Shown in pieces: positions 24,747 through 34,172 of a DNA stretch of 64,000 bases. The DNA is from Bacteriovorax sp. Lineage in GTDB: Bacteria; Bdellovibrionota; Bacteriovoracia; Bacteriovoracales; Bacteriovoracaceae. The position numbers and the translations under genes are program-made. The stretch is from the NCBI GenBank assembly GCA_028710485.1, contig JAQTTZ010000004.1, positions 31,748 to 95,747 on the forward strand, read 5' to 3'. Position 1 is the stretch's first letter; every line of letters starts with the position of its first letter. The notes beneath the pieces were generated by a model that saw nothing but the letters and a program-made list of their open reading frames with translations, was not told the DNA's origin and made no database searches.

Positions 24747-27038
24747 ATGGTAAGTCTTGATGGTTTAAATCCCGTTCAAAAACAAGCGGTCCTTCAAACC
24801 GACGGACCAGTGATGATTTTAGCAGGTGCTGGCTCTGGTAAAACTAAAACTCTGGTCACTAGAATTACTTATTTATTAGATGAAAAAAACTTAAGCCCGC
24901 ACCAATTATTAGCACTTACTTTTTCTAATAAAGCAGCTCGTGAAATGCGAGAGCGTATTGCTCACGAGATTGCTACGATAGATATAGGCGCTCTTCAAAT
25001 TACAACCTTCCATGCTTTTTGTGCAAAAACATTAAGGTCAGAAGCTAATTTTCTGGGTCTTTCGCGCAACTTCACCATTTATGATGAAGGTGAATCAAAG
25101 GCAATTGCCAAAGCTTTGCTTGAGCGCAGAGGAATTTCTACCAAAGAAATTAATCCCTATGAAATTTTAAGTTATATAGATTCATTAAAAAATAATGGCT
25201 ACTACCCCGGACGCGTAATGAGCGAGGGAGGGGCTGACCCAAGTGACGAGTATTTTGGATATTTTGAAGAATACGAATCGGAACTTCATCGTGCAAATGC
25301 TGTTGATTTCGGTGGTCTTATTACTGCAGTCATTCAGCTTTTTGAAAAATTTCCAGATGTTCTTCTTCGCTATCAGAATCGTTATCAATATGTATTAGTA
25401 GACGAGTACCAGGATACCAACCGCGCTCAGTTTGAACTTATCACCATGCTTTGTGGAAAACGCCGAAATATATGCGTGGTCGGAGATGAAGATCAGTCTA
25501 TTTATTCTTGGCGGGGCGCCGATATCAGAAACATTCTTGATTTCGAAAAAGTTTTTCCCGATGTTACCATTTTAAAACTGGAACAAAACTATCGCTCGAG
25601 TAAAACGATTATTGAAGCAGCTTCGTGTGTGATTGAGAAAAATACCTTGAGAAAAGGTAAGCATATGTGGACTGAAAATCCCGAAGGCGATGCTATCGAG
25701 ATTGTCGAATGCTTCAATGACAGAGATGAAGCAGAATTCATTGCTAAAGAGACCTATAAACTCTCTAAGGCCGGGGTGTCTTATAAAGAGATGGCGGTCT
25801 TTTACCGCTCGAATGCTCAGGCCCGTTTAATTGAAGACTCTTTACGAAAATATAAAATTAATTACCGCGTAATTGGCGGAGTGAAATTTTATGAACGAAA
25901 AGAAATTAAAGACATGCTTTCATACATGCGCTTAATTATTAATTCGAAAGATTCTTTGGCATTGAGTAGAATTATCAATGTACCGGCGAGGGGAGTTGGA
26001 GCGACAAGCTTGCGCAAATTAGAAATGGAAGCCGTAAATGCCAACACTTCTTTATGGGACATTATTGAACGAATTGTGGATAACCAGAGAAAATCTGGCG
26101 AAGAATTCTCTCATATAAAGCTGTCTGCAAAAATTAAATCATCCCTATCAGAATTTGTGACATTGATAAATGAACTTCGCCATCTTGATGAAAACCGTAT
26201 TAAGCCTTCAGTTATTTACGAAAAAGTTCTCCATGAATCGGGATATTATTCGTTTTTAAAGGCCAATAAAGATTATGAAACACTGGCCCGCTTAGAAAAC
26301 TTAGATGAACTTTTAAATGCACTCACTCAGTTTGAAGATGGTAATCCCAATGCTTCGCTCGGGACATTTCTTGAAACGATCACCCTAGATACCAGCACAG
26401 AGTTTGATGAAGATGCCATTCCTAATCAGGGAGAAGTCTCGTTGATGACAGTTCATGGAGCTAAAGGTTTAGAGTTTACTCATGCCTTTGTTGTTGGTGC
26501 AGAAGAAAATGTTTTTCCAAGTTATAGAAGTGTTGATGGTGGCGAAAATGCCATGGAAGAAGAGCGCAGGCTTTTTTACGTAGCTATGACCAGAGCAATG
26601 ATTAAACTTTATATTTGTTTTGCTCAAGGACGCATGCTTTTTGGACAAGTGAAATTTAATGGACCAAGCCGCTTTATCGACGAAATTCCTGAAAAACTTT
26701 TTACTTGGAAAAAGCTTAACAATGCTCCAAGGAAAGAAGAATACAATCCGAGCTGGAAACAAAATAGTAAATACGGTGATACGTTTGATCCTTATGATCA
26801 GTCACAGGAAACAAAATATGATGATGAGGCAGTAATTTATCAGGTGAAAGGGCCGGAACGCCTTTCATTCCATGAACCGAAATTTCCCAAAGGATCTAAA
26901 GTTGTTCATTCGCTTTATGGTGTGGGGAAAGTTGAAGACAGTGAAGGGGCAGGACCTGACGAGAAAGTGATGATTCGGTTTGTGGATGGCGCTCGTAAAA
27001 AGTTTATGGTGAAGTTTGCGCCGATAGTAATGGCATAA
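24747..27038 (+). CDS. UvrD/PcrA-type DNA helicase
   Basis: A 763-residue superfamily 1A helicase that unwinds DNA 3' to 5' in repair and replication. The motifs occur in order: Q motif LNPVQKQAV, Walker A AGAGSGKT (26-33), Walker B DEYQDTN, motif III GDEDQSIYSWRGAD, motif IV EQNYRSS, motif V TVHGAKGLEF, motif VI EERRLFYVAMTRA. The C-terminal 60 residues (VVHSLYGVGKVEDSEG) form the Tudor-like domain that in PcrA/UvrD contacts RNA polymerase. It starts 23 bp after glmS. The choice between PcrA and UvrD is nominal. Confidence 0.95.
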   Translation: MVSLDGLNPVQKQAVLQTDGPVMILAGAGSGKTKTLVTRITYLLDEKNLSPHQLLALTFSNKAAREMRERIAHEIATIDIGALQITTFHAFCAKTLRSEANFLGLSRNFTIYDEGESKAIAKALLERRGISTKEINPYEILSYIDSLKNNGYYPGRVMSEGGADPSDEYFGYFEEYESELHRANAVDFGGLITAVIQLFEKFPDVLLRYQNRYQYVLVDEYQDTNRAQFELITMLCGKRRNICVVGDEDQSIYSWRGADIRNILDFEKVFPDVTILKLEQNYRSSKTIIEAASCVIEKNTLRKGKHMWTENPEGDAIEIVECFNDRDEAEFIAKETYKLSKAGVSYKEMAVFYRSNAQARLIEDSLRKYKINYRVIGGVKFYERKEIKDMLSYMRLIINSKDSLALSRIINVPARGVGATSLRKLEMEAVNANTSLWDIIERIVDNQRKSGEEFSHIKLSAKIKSSLSEFVTLINELRHLDENRIKPSVIYEKVLHESGYYSFLKANKDYETLARLENLDELLNALTQFEDGNPNASLGTFLETITLDTSTEFDEDAIPNQGEVSLMTVHGAKGLEFTHAFVVGAEENVFPSYRSVDGGENAMEEERRLFYVAMTRAMIKLYICFAQGRMLFGQVKFNGPSRFIDEIPEKLFTWKKLNNAPRKEEYNPSWKQNSKYGDTFDPYDQSQETKYDDEAVIYQVKGPERLSFHEPKFPKGSKVVHSLYGVGKVEDSEGAGPDEKVMIRFVDGARKKFMVKFAPIVMA

Positions 27039-27051
27039 AGTTTTTATGAAT

Positions 27052-28407
27052 CTATTGGTCCAAACTTTTCAAATTTTTTCGCAACCAATTGAGGACATTA
27101 ATCTGTTCTGGGAGCAAGTTCTCATCGCCAATAGTTAAAAGTTTCATTAGATCTTCTTTGTAATCTATATCAAAATTTTTCTCTAAAAAATTAATATTTT
27201 TTTCACCAAGTTTTTTTCTTAATTCAGATGAAGTTTGCTCTGAACTATAGGGAATAGATGTCCAAATAGCGCGTTCAATAATTCCTCTGCCTCCGAATAG
27301 ATAAAAACCACCATCCTGTGTTTCTCCTAAGACAAATCCGGAAGATGAATTTAGTTTGTACTGAGCTCGAAGTAATGTTTTGTAATTAAGATGAGGAAGA
27401 TCTGCTCCAATTAAAAAAACTCGTTTATGCTTTTTCTGCAGTTTAGAGTAAACAGTGGCAAGACGCTCTCCTAATTCACCATGACCCTGATAAATAGTAT
27501 TAAAACTATTCCAGAGAGGATGGTGGAGAGTTTCTTTTTCTGCTACAGCCCAGTAAGCTTCAATCTTTCCTTCGCTTTTCTTAATGGCCTCCATCACTAC
27601 CGCTTCAGTTGCCTTAATAGACAAATTAAAAAATTCTTCAGCTTTTTCTTTTCCGATATCTGCAGCTAGCCTGCTTTTTACAGGAGAAACCCCAGGCGTT
27701 TTTACAAAAATTGCTATAGCCGTGGAGAATTTCTTTTTCTTTCTTGAGCGTAGATAAGTCAACCACTGAGGAATTGCTTGTTTATAAGTCAAAATAATAT
27801 GGCGAGAAGTAGTCATGACCCAGCCAAAATTTCGGTATTTTCTTGCACTGGTAAAAAGCTCTGCATAGGCCGGAAGAACTTCAATTCTTCTTTGGTGAGC
27901 TTTCCATACGAGGAGATGATCTTCCCCATATAAGGCATTTTCATCAAAGAGACCTAGAGAGAAAAAAGTCTTCCTCGCCATGAAAAAACCTTGATCGCCA
28001 AATGGCATCTTTAATAGGTGAGAACGCCAATAAGCTCCAAGAGTATTTAAAATCATCAAGCGGGGGCCATCAGACAGAAAATTTAAGTCAAAGAAGAAAA
28101 TCGCTTCAGGTTTTTCTTTTAATTTCTCTTCGATTTTTTGCAAGGGACGATTAGATAATCTTGAATCAGCGTGCAGAAACCAAATAAATGACTTCGTCGC
28201 AATCTGGGCTCCTCGGTTTTGTTGATGAGCGCGACCAAGTTTTGAGAACTCAAAGCGCACTCTTGGATTGTCTGATTTCTTGTTTTCTAAATCAGGACCA
28301 ACCACAATTATTTCAAAATCACCTTGGTGACTTAAAAGTTCAGTGACAAGATCTTGCCATGAATTCTCTTGGGATTTTACGGGAATGATAATACTTAAAT
28401 CATTCAT
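27052..28407 (-). CDS. Fused glycosyltransferase (TIGR04283-like) and DUF2064/TIGR04282-like nucleotidyltransferase
   Basis: A 451-residue protein made of two domains. Residues 1-225 are a family 2 glycosyltransferase-like domain (SIIIPVKSQENSW, IVVGPD, IWFLHADSRL, GDQGFFMARK). Residues 230-451 are a domain of the TIGR04282/DUF2064 type, related to CofC/MobA-like nucleotidyltransferases (IFVKTPGVSPVKSRLA, VFLIGADLPHL, VLGETQDGGFYLFG). In many genomes these are two separate, adjacent genes next to an ArsS-like radical SAM gene; here they are one protein. The start abuts the stop of the ArsS-like gene, so the two are tightly coupled. The combined pathway probably modifies arsenic or a similar metabolite; that is inference. 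Confidence 0.82.
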   Translation of the reverse strand: MNDLSIIIPVKSQENSWQDLVTELLSHQGDFEIIVVGPDLENKKSDNPRVRFEFSKLGRAHQQNRGAQIATKSFIWFLHADSRLSNRPLQKIEEKLKEKPEAIFFFDLNFLSDGPRLMILNTLGAYWRSHLLKMPFGDQGFFMARKTFFSLGLFDENALYGEDHLLVWKAHQRRIEVLPAYAELFTSARKYRNFGWVMTTSRHIILTYKQAIPQWLTYLRSRKKKKFSTAIAIFVKTPGVSPVKSRLAADIGKEKAEEFFNLSIKATEAVVMEAIKKSEGKIEAYWAVAEKETLHHPLWNSFNTIYQGHGELGERLATVYSKLQKKHKRVFLIGADLPHLNYKTLLRAQYKLNSSSGFVLGETQDGGFYLFGGRGIIERAIWTSIPYSSEQTSSELRKKLGEKNINFLEKNFDIDYKEDLMKLLTIGDENLLPEQINVLNWLRKNLKSLDQ

Positions 28408-29367
28408 TTAAGTAAGGGCCCCACCACATGAACTCCCGGCTCCGGCCGTACAGCCATAACAGTGATTTGCAACAGCAATTTTTTTATTTTTAAAGTCATC
28501 GAGTTTTTCAATATTCCAAAGAGTAGTGGTTTGAGGATGAGTGGGAATCTCAAGCATCTGGTTAAAATCACAATCATAAATCTGTCCATCCCACCCGATA
28601 GAAATAAGTGATTTACACATTACAGAATCAACAGCATGGGGATTAAAATTATTCAATAATAGATCCATATACTCGTCATATTTCCCAAGACGATTAAGAT
28701 CTTCAAGGAAACGTTTAATGGGCATATTGGTAATTGTATAAAGTTGATTAAATTCTAAATTAAAAAGATGTTTTAACTCGTGCTTATAATCAGCTTGCAG
28801 TTTTTCCTGAGGACCAGGAAGAAAAGCTCCTCCGGGATTATAAACTAAATCCAATAACAGGCCTGTGCCTTCTACTCCAAAACCCATTGAGTTTAAAAGT
28901 TTCAGCGCTTCTATGCTTTTATCAAAAACGCCACGCCCTCTTTGTTTATCAACATTTTCTTTGGTGTAACAAGGCATAGAGGCAACGACATGCACTTTTT
29001 GTTCTTTTAAAAATCGGGGAAGATCTTCAAACCCTTTTTCGTAAAAGACCGTTAAGTTGCAGCGATCAATCACTTCTAAGTTCATCGAACGAGCAGCACT
29101 TACTAATTTTTTAAAATAAGGATTCATCTCAGGAGCGCCACCAGTAATGTCGATAGTTTTTAAATAAGGAGACTGACTCATTAATTCTATCAAGCGATCA
29201 ATCGTTTTTTCGCTCATCATCTCAGTGCGATTAGGGCCTGCTTCCACATGGCAGTGATGACAAGCTTGGTTGCACATTTTTCCAACGTTGATTTGTAAAA
29301 TATCAATCGAGACTCGGGCCAAGCTTAACTGATGTTCTTGAAGTTTTCTTGCAAATGGTAAAATCAA
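28408..29367 (-). CDS. arsS: ArsS-like radical SAM protein (Cys-rich C terminus)
   Basis: A 319-residue radical SAM enzyme. The cluster motif C-x3-C-x2-C is in GKMCNQACHHCHVEAGP, followed by DITGGAPEMN, the SAM-binding GGxP-like turn. The C-terminal domain contains CDFNQM and closes with CYGC and TAGAGSSCGGAL. This is the arrangement of the TIGR04167 family, some members of which carry selenocysteine at the final Cys position; here it is Cys. Family members take part in arsenosugar synthesis. It overlaps the upstream phosphoesterase gene by 4 bp and abuts the fused transferase. Confidence 0.85.
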   Translation of the reverse strand: MILPFARKLQEHQLSLARVSIDILQINVGKMCNQACHHCHVEAGPNRTEMMSEKTIDRLIELMSQSPYLKTIDITGGAPEMNPYFKKLVSAARSMNLEVIDRCNLTVFYEKGFEDLPRFLKEQKVHVVASMPCYTKENVDKQRGRGVFDKSIEALKLLNSMGFGVEGTGLLLDLVYNPGGAFLPGPQEKLQADYKHELKHLFNLEFNQLYTITNMPIKRFLEDLNRLGKYDEYMDLLLNNFNPHAVDSVMCKSLISIGWDGQIYDCDFNQMLEIPTHPQTTTLWNIEKLDDFKNKKIAVANHCYGCTAGAGSSCGGALT

Positions 29368-30542
29368 ACTTTTGTCCCAGTTGAAGTAAATATTATTTCT
29401 GCTATTTCAGAATTTACCATAAAACGATTAGGTGGTCCCCAAAAACCAGTTCCACTATGAACATACACATTCATTCCTTCGTGCTTATTGAGTCCTCTCA
29501 CATAAGGCTGAAGCAAAGTTACAATAATATTCCAAGGGAAGCCCTGACCACCATGCGTGTGTCCAGAAAGTTGAGTATGAAATCCGGCCTTACATGCTCT
29601 AAAACAGGCATTGGGTTGATGAGCAAGTAAAATTTTATAAGCTTCAGTCGGAATTCCCAATACCGCTTTTTTAGGATCACTGGCATTTTTTTTATCAAGC
29701 CTGTTGCTTGATGGATCAGTAACGCCTGCTAAAAAGAAATCAGTATTATTATGCGAGAGTTTAACATTTTCATTCATGAGAGGAGTCATTCCGGAACTTC
29801 GCGCCCATGCAACCCATTCGTTAGCATACCAGTAATATTCATGATTTCCTGTGATGAAATATGTTCCAAGGCGAGATTGGAAATTAAGAAAGGGAAGTAA
29901 TTCATCTTTTAAATAAGCCACTCTGCCATCAACCATGTCACCGGTGATCGCTATCAAGTCTGGCTTTAAAGCATTTACTTTTGTAACTAGCATTTCACAG
30001 AATTCTTTTTTTAAAGTCGGACCGATATGAATATCTGACAATTGAACAATTTTTAAGCCATTTAGATTTTTATGAGCTTCAGAAAGAGGAATATGGATTG
30101 TACTGACTTGAGGATCAAAAGAATTTGCATAACCAGCTCCGGCAATCATCGTACTCGTAGCGATGCCAGTAATCGCTAAATTTTTTTTAAAGAATTCTCG
30201 TCTTCCGAGATCGGCTAGAGCTGGAGGGGATCTTTTGAAAAAATTATCAAAAGTATGCTTGAGATCTAAAAGAATAAAGACCAACGTGATTAATCCCAAA
30301 AACCCCAAGAGCACGTAACTCAGGTTGATAAGAAAATAGAAAGCAGAATTATTTAAGTAAGAATTTTGTATTCGATAAATAAATCTAAAAAAAGCGCAGA
30401 AAACAAAAATAAAATCAAAAACATAAAGCCAGAGGTGGCCAATTTGGAAAAGATTTACAAAGTTTCGCTTTAAATTATGGCGCATGTATAGCCATAAAAG
30501 GATTGAAAATAGAGCTGAAACAATGGAGGGAATTATTGTCAT
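29364..30542 (-). CDS. Membrane metallophosphoesterase (YkuE-like)
   Basis: A 392-residue protein with about four N-terminal membrane segments (residues 1-95), then a Tat-like stretch GRREFFKKNLAITGIA near 130, then a calcineurin-type phosphoesterase domain. All metal motifs are present: QLSDIHIGP, ITGDMVDG, ITGNHEYYW, LLAHQPN and LSGHTHGGQ. The catalytic domain is probably outside the cytoplasmic membrane. YkuE-like enzymes are thought to act on lipids or nucleotides; the substrate is unknown. It is the first gene of a three-gene operon with the ArsS-like and fused transferase genes. Confidence 0.85.
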   Translation of the reverse strand: MTIIPSIVSALFSILLWLYMRHNLKRNFVNLFQIGHLWLYVFDFIFVFCAFFRFIYRIQNSYLNNSAFYFLINLSYVLLGFLGLITLVFILLDLKHTFDNFFKRSPPALADLGRREFFKKNLAITGIATSTMIAGAGYANSFDPQVSTIHIPLSEAHKNLNGLKIVQLSDIHIGPTLKKEFCEMLVTKVNALKPDLIAITGDMVDGRVAYLKDELLPFLNFQSRLGTYFITGNHEYYWYANEWVAWARSSGMTPLMNENVKLSHNNTDFFLAGVTDPSSNRLDKKNASDPKKAVLGIPTEAYKILLAHQPNACFRACKAGFHTQLSGHTHGGQGFPWNIIVTLLQPYVRGLNKHEGMNVYVHSGTGFWGPPNRFMVNSEIAEIIFTSTGTKV

Positions 30543-30588
30543 ACATTTATTATAATGAATAATTTTTGAGAATGGATTAAAATACTTT

Positions 30589-31623
30589 ATGGAAAATAGT
30601 ATTAATCAAAGGGTTTTGATCATTGGGGCAGGTCCCGCAGGCCTTACTCTCGGGTATTACCTAAATAAGTATAATGTTGATTACTTAATTTTAGAACAAA
30701 GTGACAAGGTAGGTTCCTCATGGACCCAAATGCCAGACCATCTTCATCTAATAACTTATTGGAAGTCTAATTGCTTACTTGATGAGGATCTAAAGCTGTT
30801 TGATCCCGACAAAATCCATTCTGCCAAGGATTTCGCTCAGTATCTAGAAGATTTTTCTTCCATCCATCAATTAAAAATTAAAACTCACAACAAGGTCTTG
30901 GACATTGCCAAAGAGAATAATCAATTTATAGTTCGCACTCAGATTGATGAGTACAAGGCCGTTTTGGTTGTGGATTGTCGTGGTTATTTTAGTTTTCCAT
31001 ATATTCCTCTATTGAAAATTAATGGAAATGCCCCTTTTATGATGCACTTTAAGGATTACAAAAATTGTACTCAGTTAAATCAACATAAAAAAATTTTAGT
31101 AGTCGGGAAACGTCTTTCGGCAGGGCAGCTGCTTTGCGAATTATCGATTTCTGGAAAACATCAATTATTTCTTTCAGCGAGAAGCTCTATTCGCTTCAGC
31201 TCACCTCTTTTTCTTTTTAAACATTTTTTAAGACATCTGGATTTCTATGAAGGAATTATTAAAAAGTTCAATCTTCGCTTAAAAGAAGCAAGAGAAGTAC
31301 CAATGCATATAAGTGCAAAGACAATAATCAAGAAACAAGTAAAAGTTTTTGGAGATATTGTAAAAATTGAAAATAAAAAAGTTCATTTTACCTGTGGAAC
31401 GATCCAAGAGATAGACGCCATTGTTTTTGCCACTGGTTTTAGTCCGACAGCTATTAACTTGCGAGATGATTTCGAATCCGCAACTATTGATGGCCTTTAT
31501 TATCTAGGTCGAGGAACTCAGCGAACCTTTACTAGTCGCTTCATTAGAGGAATTCGTGAAGACGCTTCTGTTTTAGGCCAGTTGATTTTAGGTAAGCTGG
31601 CACCTAATAATAAATCCCAATAA
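30589..31623 (+). CDS. FAD-dependent oxidoreductase, flavin monooxygenase-like
   Basis: A 344-residue two-dinucleotide-fold flavoprotein. The FAD site is IIGAGPAGLTLGYYL near residue 12 and the second, NAD(P)-binding fold starts VVGKRLSAGQLL near 172, with a degenerate G-x-G motif (GKRLSAG). VFATGFSPT near 282 is the ATG-containing motif typical of flavin-containing monooxygenase/thioredoxin-reductase relatives. There is no CxxC, so it is not a disulphide reductase. The substrate is unknown. It is divergent from the phosphoesterase gene across 46 bp, and its last 106 bp overlap the end of the convergent gene. Confidence 0.78.
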   Translation: MENSINQRVLIIGAGPAGLTLGYYLNKYNVDYLILEQSDKVGSSWTQMPDHLHLITYWKSNCLLDEDLKLFDPDKIHSAKDFAQYLEDFSSIHQLKIKTHNKVLDIAKENNQFIVRTQIDEYKAVLVVDCRGYFSFPYIPLLKINGNAPFMMHFKDYKNCTQLNQHKKILVVGKRLSAGQLLCELSISGKHQLFLSARSSIRFSSPLFLFKHFLRHLDFYEGIIKKFNLRLKEAREVPMHISAKTIIKKQVKVFGDIVKIENKKVHFTCGTIQEIDAIVFATGFSPTAINLRDDFESATIDGLYYLGRGTQRTFTSRFIRGIREDASVLGQLILGKLAPNNKSQ

Positions 31624-32507
31624 AAATAGGTGCCGAAAGGGAATAAAAAGAGCAATAAAATGGCACGATCAACAAGACTCGCGAGCAATGCTGTTTCAAA
31701 TTGAATCCCATATTGTTGAGCAATATAAGCAGTCGCTACTTCTTTTACGCCAATATTTCCCGGAAGAACTTGGAAAAAAGATGAAGCTAAAAGAATAAGA
31801 CTAATCTCAAATGAATCAATTAAATGAATGTGAATTCCAATGGCCTTAAATGAAAGGTAAATTTTAATAGGGTATAGAACAAACATTCCCATATAACAAA
31901 ATAATGAAATAAGAACAATTTTTTTATCAGTTAAATATTTTTTGGGAGAATACTTGCGCTCCATCTTGAAAAGTCGAGTGAGCAGTTCTGAAGCAAAAAT
32001 CAAAATAAAAGACGAAATAGTTAAAGCAATGAAAAGAGATTCAAGGGCAACAAAAACAAGATTGTGTTTTTGGAGAAAAAAATGACAGTAGATAGTTCCC
32101 ACAATTCCTAGTAATGAAAAACCGGTGAGAACGACCGCAAGGGCCATCGAGAGAAATTCTCTAATCGGCAACCCTTTTTTTTCGTTGATATACATCATGC
32201 GAATAGCGGTTCCACCTTTGGCAGGAAGGAGCATATTGAAAAGCTCAGAAACAGTACAGAGACCATACCATTCTTTAAGTTTTAAAAAGATATTATGTTT
32301 TCTCAAGGGATAAAAATGAGTGATTCCTAAAAGTAGGTAATTGAGGGCGTGAATGCCAATTAAAAGAAAAATAAGGCTTAGTTTAATTGATTTAATTTTT
32401 TCGAAAGAAGCGCTGTTCTTTTGAACGTAATAACCAAGCCCAACCAAAAGTGCAGCTGAAAGGGTTAGAAGAACGCGATGATAAATTTTCTTAGTTCTTT
32501 CGGTCAT
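31518..32507 (-). CDS. Lysylphosphatidylglycerol-synthase-like transmembrane protein (UPF0104 type)
   Basis: A 329-residue protein with about eight hydrophobic segments. The layout matches the transmembrane part of MprF-like flippases: a long helical bundle, LPAKGGTAIRMMYI near residue 100 (like the conserved P-x-x-x-G-x-x-x-R), and FFQVLPGNIGVKEVATAYI near 245 (like the P-G-x-x-G-x-x-E motif). There is no lysyltransferase domain. The start at 32507 is chosen because it comes 2 nt after the upstream stop; an earlier in-frame codon would lie inside the upstream gene. The final 35 residues lie in the overlap with the convergent flavoprotein gene. Confidence 0.78.
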   Translation of the reverse strand: MTERTKKIYHRVLLTLSAALLVGLGYYVQKNSASFEKIKSIKLSLIFLLIGIHALNYLLLGITHFYPLRKHNIFLKLKEWYGLCTVSELFNMLLPAKGGTAIRMMYINEKKGLPIREFLSMALAVVLTGFSLLGIVGTIYCHFFLQKHNLVFVALESLFIALTISSFILIFASELLTRLFKMERKYSPKKYLTDKKIVLISLFCYMGMFVLYPIKIYLSFKAIGIHIHLIDSFEISLILLASSFFQVLPGNIGVKEVATAYIAQQYGIQFETALLASLVDRAILLLFLFPFGTYFYWDLLLGASLPKINWPKTEASSRIPLMKRLVKVR

Positions 32508-32509
32508 AT

Positions 32510-33136
32510 TTATCTCACTAGAATTTTGGGTTTTACTATTTTTAGTATTTGGAAATAAATATTGCTCAGGCCAAAAACCCAGGCATATCTCCATCTGATA
32601 ACGCTTATGTCGAAATAAATATCATTGAGAGATTTATTTCTAGTGGTATAAACCTCAAGTTGAAGCTCATTCTGATTTTTATCAACTAAACCTGTTTCCA
32701 AAATTCCTTTTACTAAAGACTTTGGAGTTGTCCACAATATAGATTGGTTGGGGATTTTTACACCAATTCCTCTTTCGAGAACTTGCAACAAACCTTGGTG
32801 ACATGTCGGGGTACGTTTATCTTTCATAGCACTTAAATATTTCTGAAAATTACTGAGGTCTTCTTTTGAAATATTTTTAATTCGAATAAAGAGAGCAGCT
32901 CTCACATTGTTAACTCTTGAATGTTGATACTTGCAAGGGTTAATACTAAAGCGTGGATGAAACTCTTGGTCACCACAAATTATAAAACAGTGATAGTTTG
33001 TCGGAGAAAAACCTATAATAAGTTCATTTCTGATGTCTAACTTATCACCGAAATACCAAATACCATCGTTGCTACCGTCATTTTTGGTAACTTCATGGGA
33101 AACGTTAATAATAGCATCTTGGTCAATTTTCATCAT
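32510..33136 (-). CDS. Hypothetical protein
   Basis: A 208-residue soluble protein that I do not recognise. A His in NYHCFIICGD precedes a later Cys-His pair in TPTCHQGLLQVLERG by about 65 residues. That order (His first, Cys later in a helix start) is seen in circularly permuted papain-like hydrolases such as YiiX relatives, but the evidence is thin. It overlaps the upstream gene by 14 bp and is 2 nt from the flippase-like gene, so the three form one operon. Confidence 0.6.
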   Translation of the reverse strand: MMKIDQDAIINVSHEVTKNDGSNDGIWYFGDKLDIRNELIIGFSPTNYHCFIICGDQEFHPRFSINPCKYQHSRVNNVRAALFIRIKNISKEDLSNFQKYLSAMKDKRTPTCHQGLLQVLERGIGVKIPNQSILWTTPKSLVKGILETGLVDKNQNELQLEVYTTRNKSLNDIYFDISVIRWRYAWVFGLSNIYFQILKIVKPKILVR

Positions 33137-34100
33137 AATAGGCCGTAGTATTAAAATACTTCTCCATTAGGCGATCAGCAATATTTGGCAATTTTTTAGA
33201 CGGATCGAATTTATAACCTTGAGATAGTTTACGAAGATCTACAAAAAACATATTTCCCTTATCACCACGAGCAAGAACTCTTTTATTCGTAAAATGAGCG
33301 AGAAATTTTTCGTCTGGTTTAGTTGTTATGCGTTTACCGACATAAACCTTTTCAGTGAAATATTTTTTTGTCACAGCACTTCGGCATACACTTCTTCTTC
33401 CCTCTTCGGTATAGAGCTTATAAGTATCAACCATCCAGTAACCAGTGATGGTATTGACTGTCGGATATGGTGCAGGATTTCCCCATCCAATTCTTTTTTT
33501 ATTACCATTGCTATTTGAAAACCAAGGGAAAATTGTTCGCAAAAAACAAACAAATTCTAAATACTCCATTCTGTCGTAATTACGATTTCTAAAAATAGTC
33601 ACAGGTTCGCGACCTTCTTCCCTGACAAATTGTTTAAACGATTTTTGAAAATCAATATTACTAAAATGTGAAATGGCGTCTTTAAAATCATTAAACAATA
33701 AAAATCCACCATTATAATGAACACAGCCATGAATATAATTGATTGCCGGAGGCATGCGATCTGCTTTGCCGTTGGGGCATTCTTCGCTGGAAGATGAAAC
33801 TTCAACCATTTTTCGCATGTGGTGGCCAACGTCGCATACAATCTCGATATCCGTTGGGCCAGAATCGAATTTCTCACTTCGGGATGATTGGAAAATAATA
33901 TTTTGTTTCCAAATAAACTCACCATTTTCAGGATTAACTCCGGTCACCATTGGGTGATCGGCCTTAAGTAGTCCACCGGTCATTGGTCTAATCCAAACAA
34001 TATTAAAAACGTTTATGATTCCCCAGGTATTGTGTACAGTAAGCCGAGTCCAAATATAAGCCGTCGTTAAAAGATCCATCAATTTGTTAAGTAATTTCAT
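33123..34100 (-). CDS. Hypothetical protein
   Basis: A 325-residue protein with no clear signal peptide and no family I recognise. It is rich in aromatic residues, Asn and Lys. Visible segments include VCDVGHHMRKMVEVSSSSEE, INYIHGCVHYNGGFLLFND and VLARGDKGNMFFVDLRKL. The repeated His/Cys in the middle could bind metal. It is the first gene of a three-gene operon with the hypothetical at 32510 and the flippase-like membrane protein, which suggests work on a lipid or envelope compound; this is inference from context. Confidence 0.6.
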   Translation of the reverse strand: MKLLNKLMDLLTTAYIWTRLTVHNTWGIINVFNIVWIRPMTGGLLKADHPMVTGVNPENGEFIWKQNIIFQSSRSEKFDSGPTDIEIVCDVGHHMRKMVEVSSSSEECPNGKADRMPPAINYIHGCVHYNGGFLLFNDFKDAISHFSNIDFQKSFKQFVREEGREPVTIFRNRNYDRMEYLEFVCFLRTIFPWFSNSNGNKKRIGWGNPAPYPTVNTITGYWMVDTYKLYTEEGRRSVCRSAVTKKYFTEKVYVGKRITTKPDEKFLAHFTNKRVLARGDKGNMFFVDLRKLSQGYKFDPSKKLPNIADRLMEKYFNTTAYYDEN

Positions 34101-34172
34101 CGTTACCTCAAGCTAGAGCTTATTAATATATTTATGGAATTATATAGCTCCAAGGGCCTCCAATGGGGGAAA

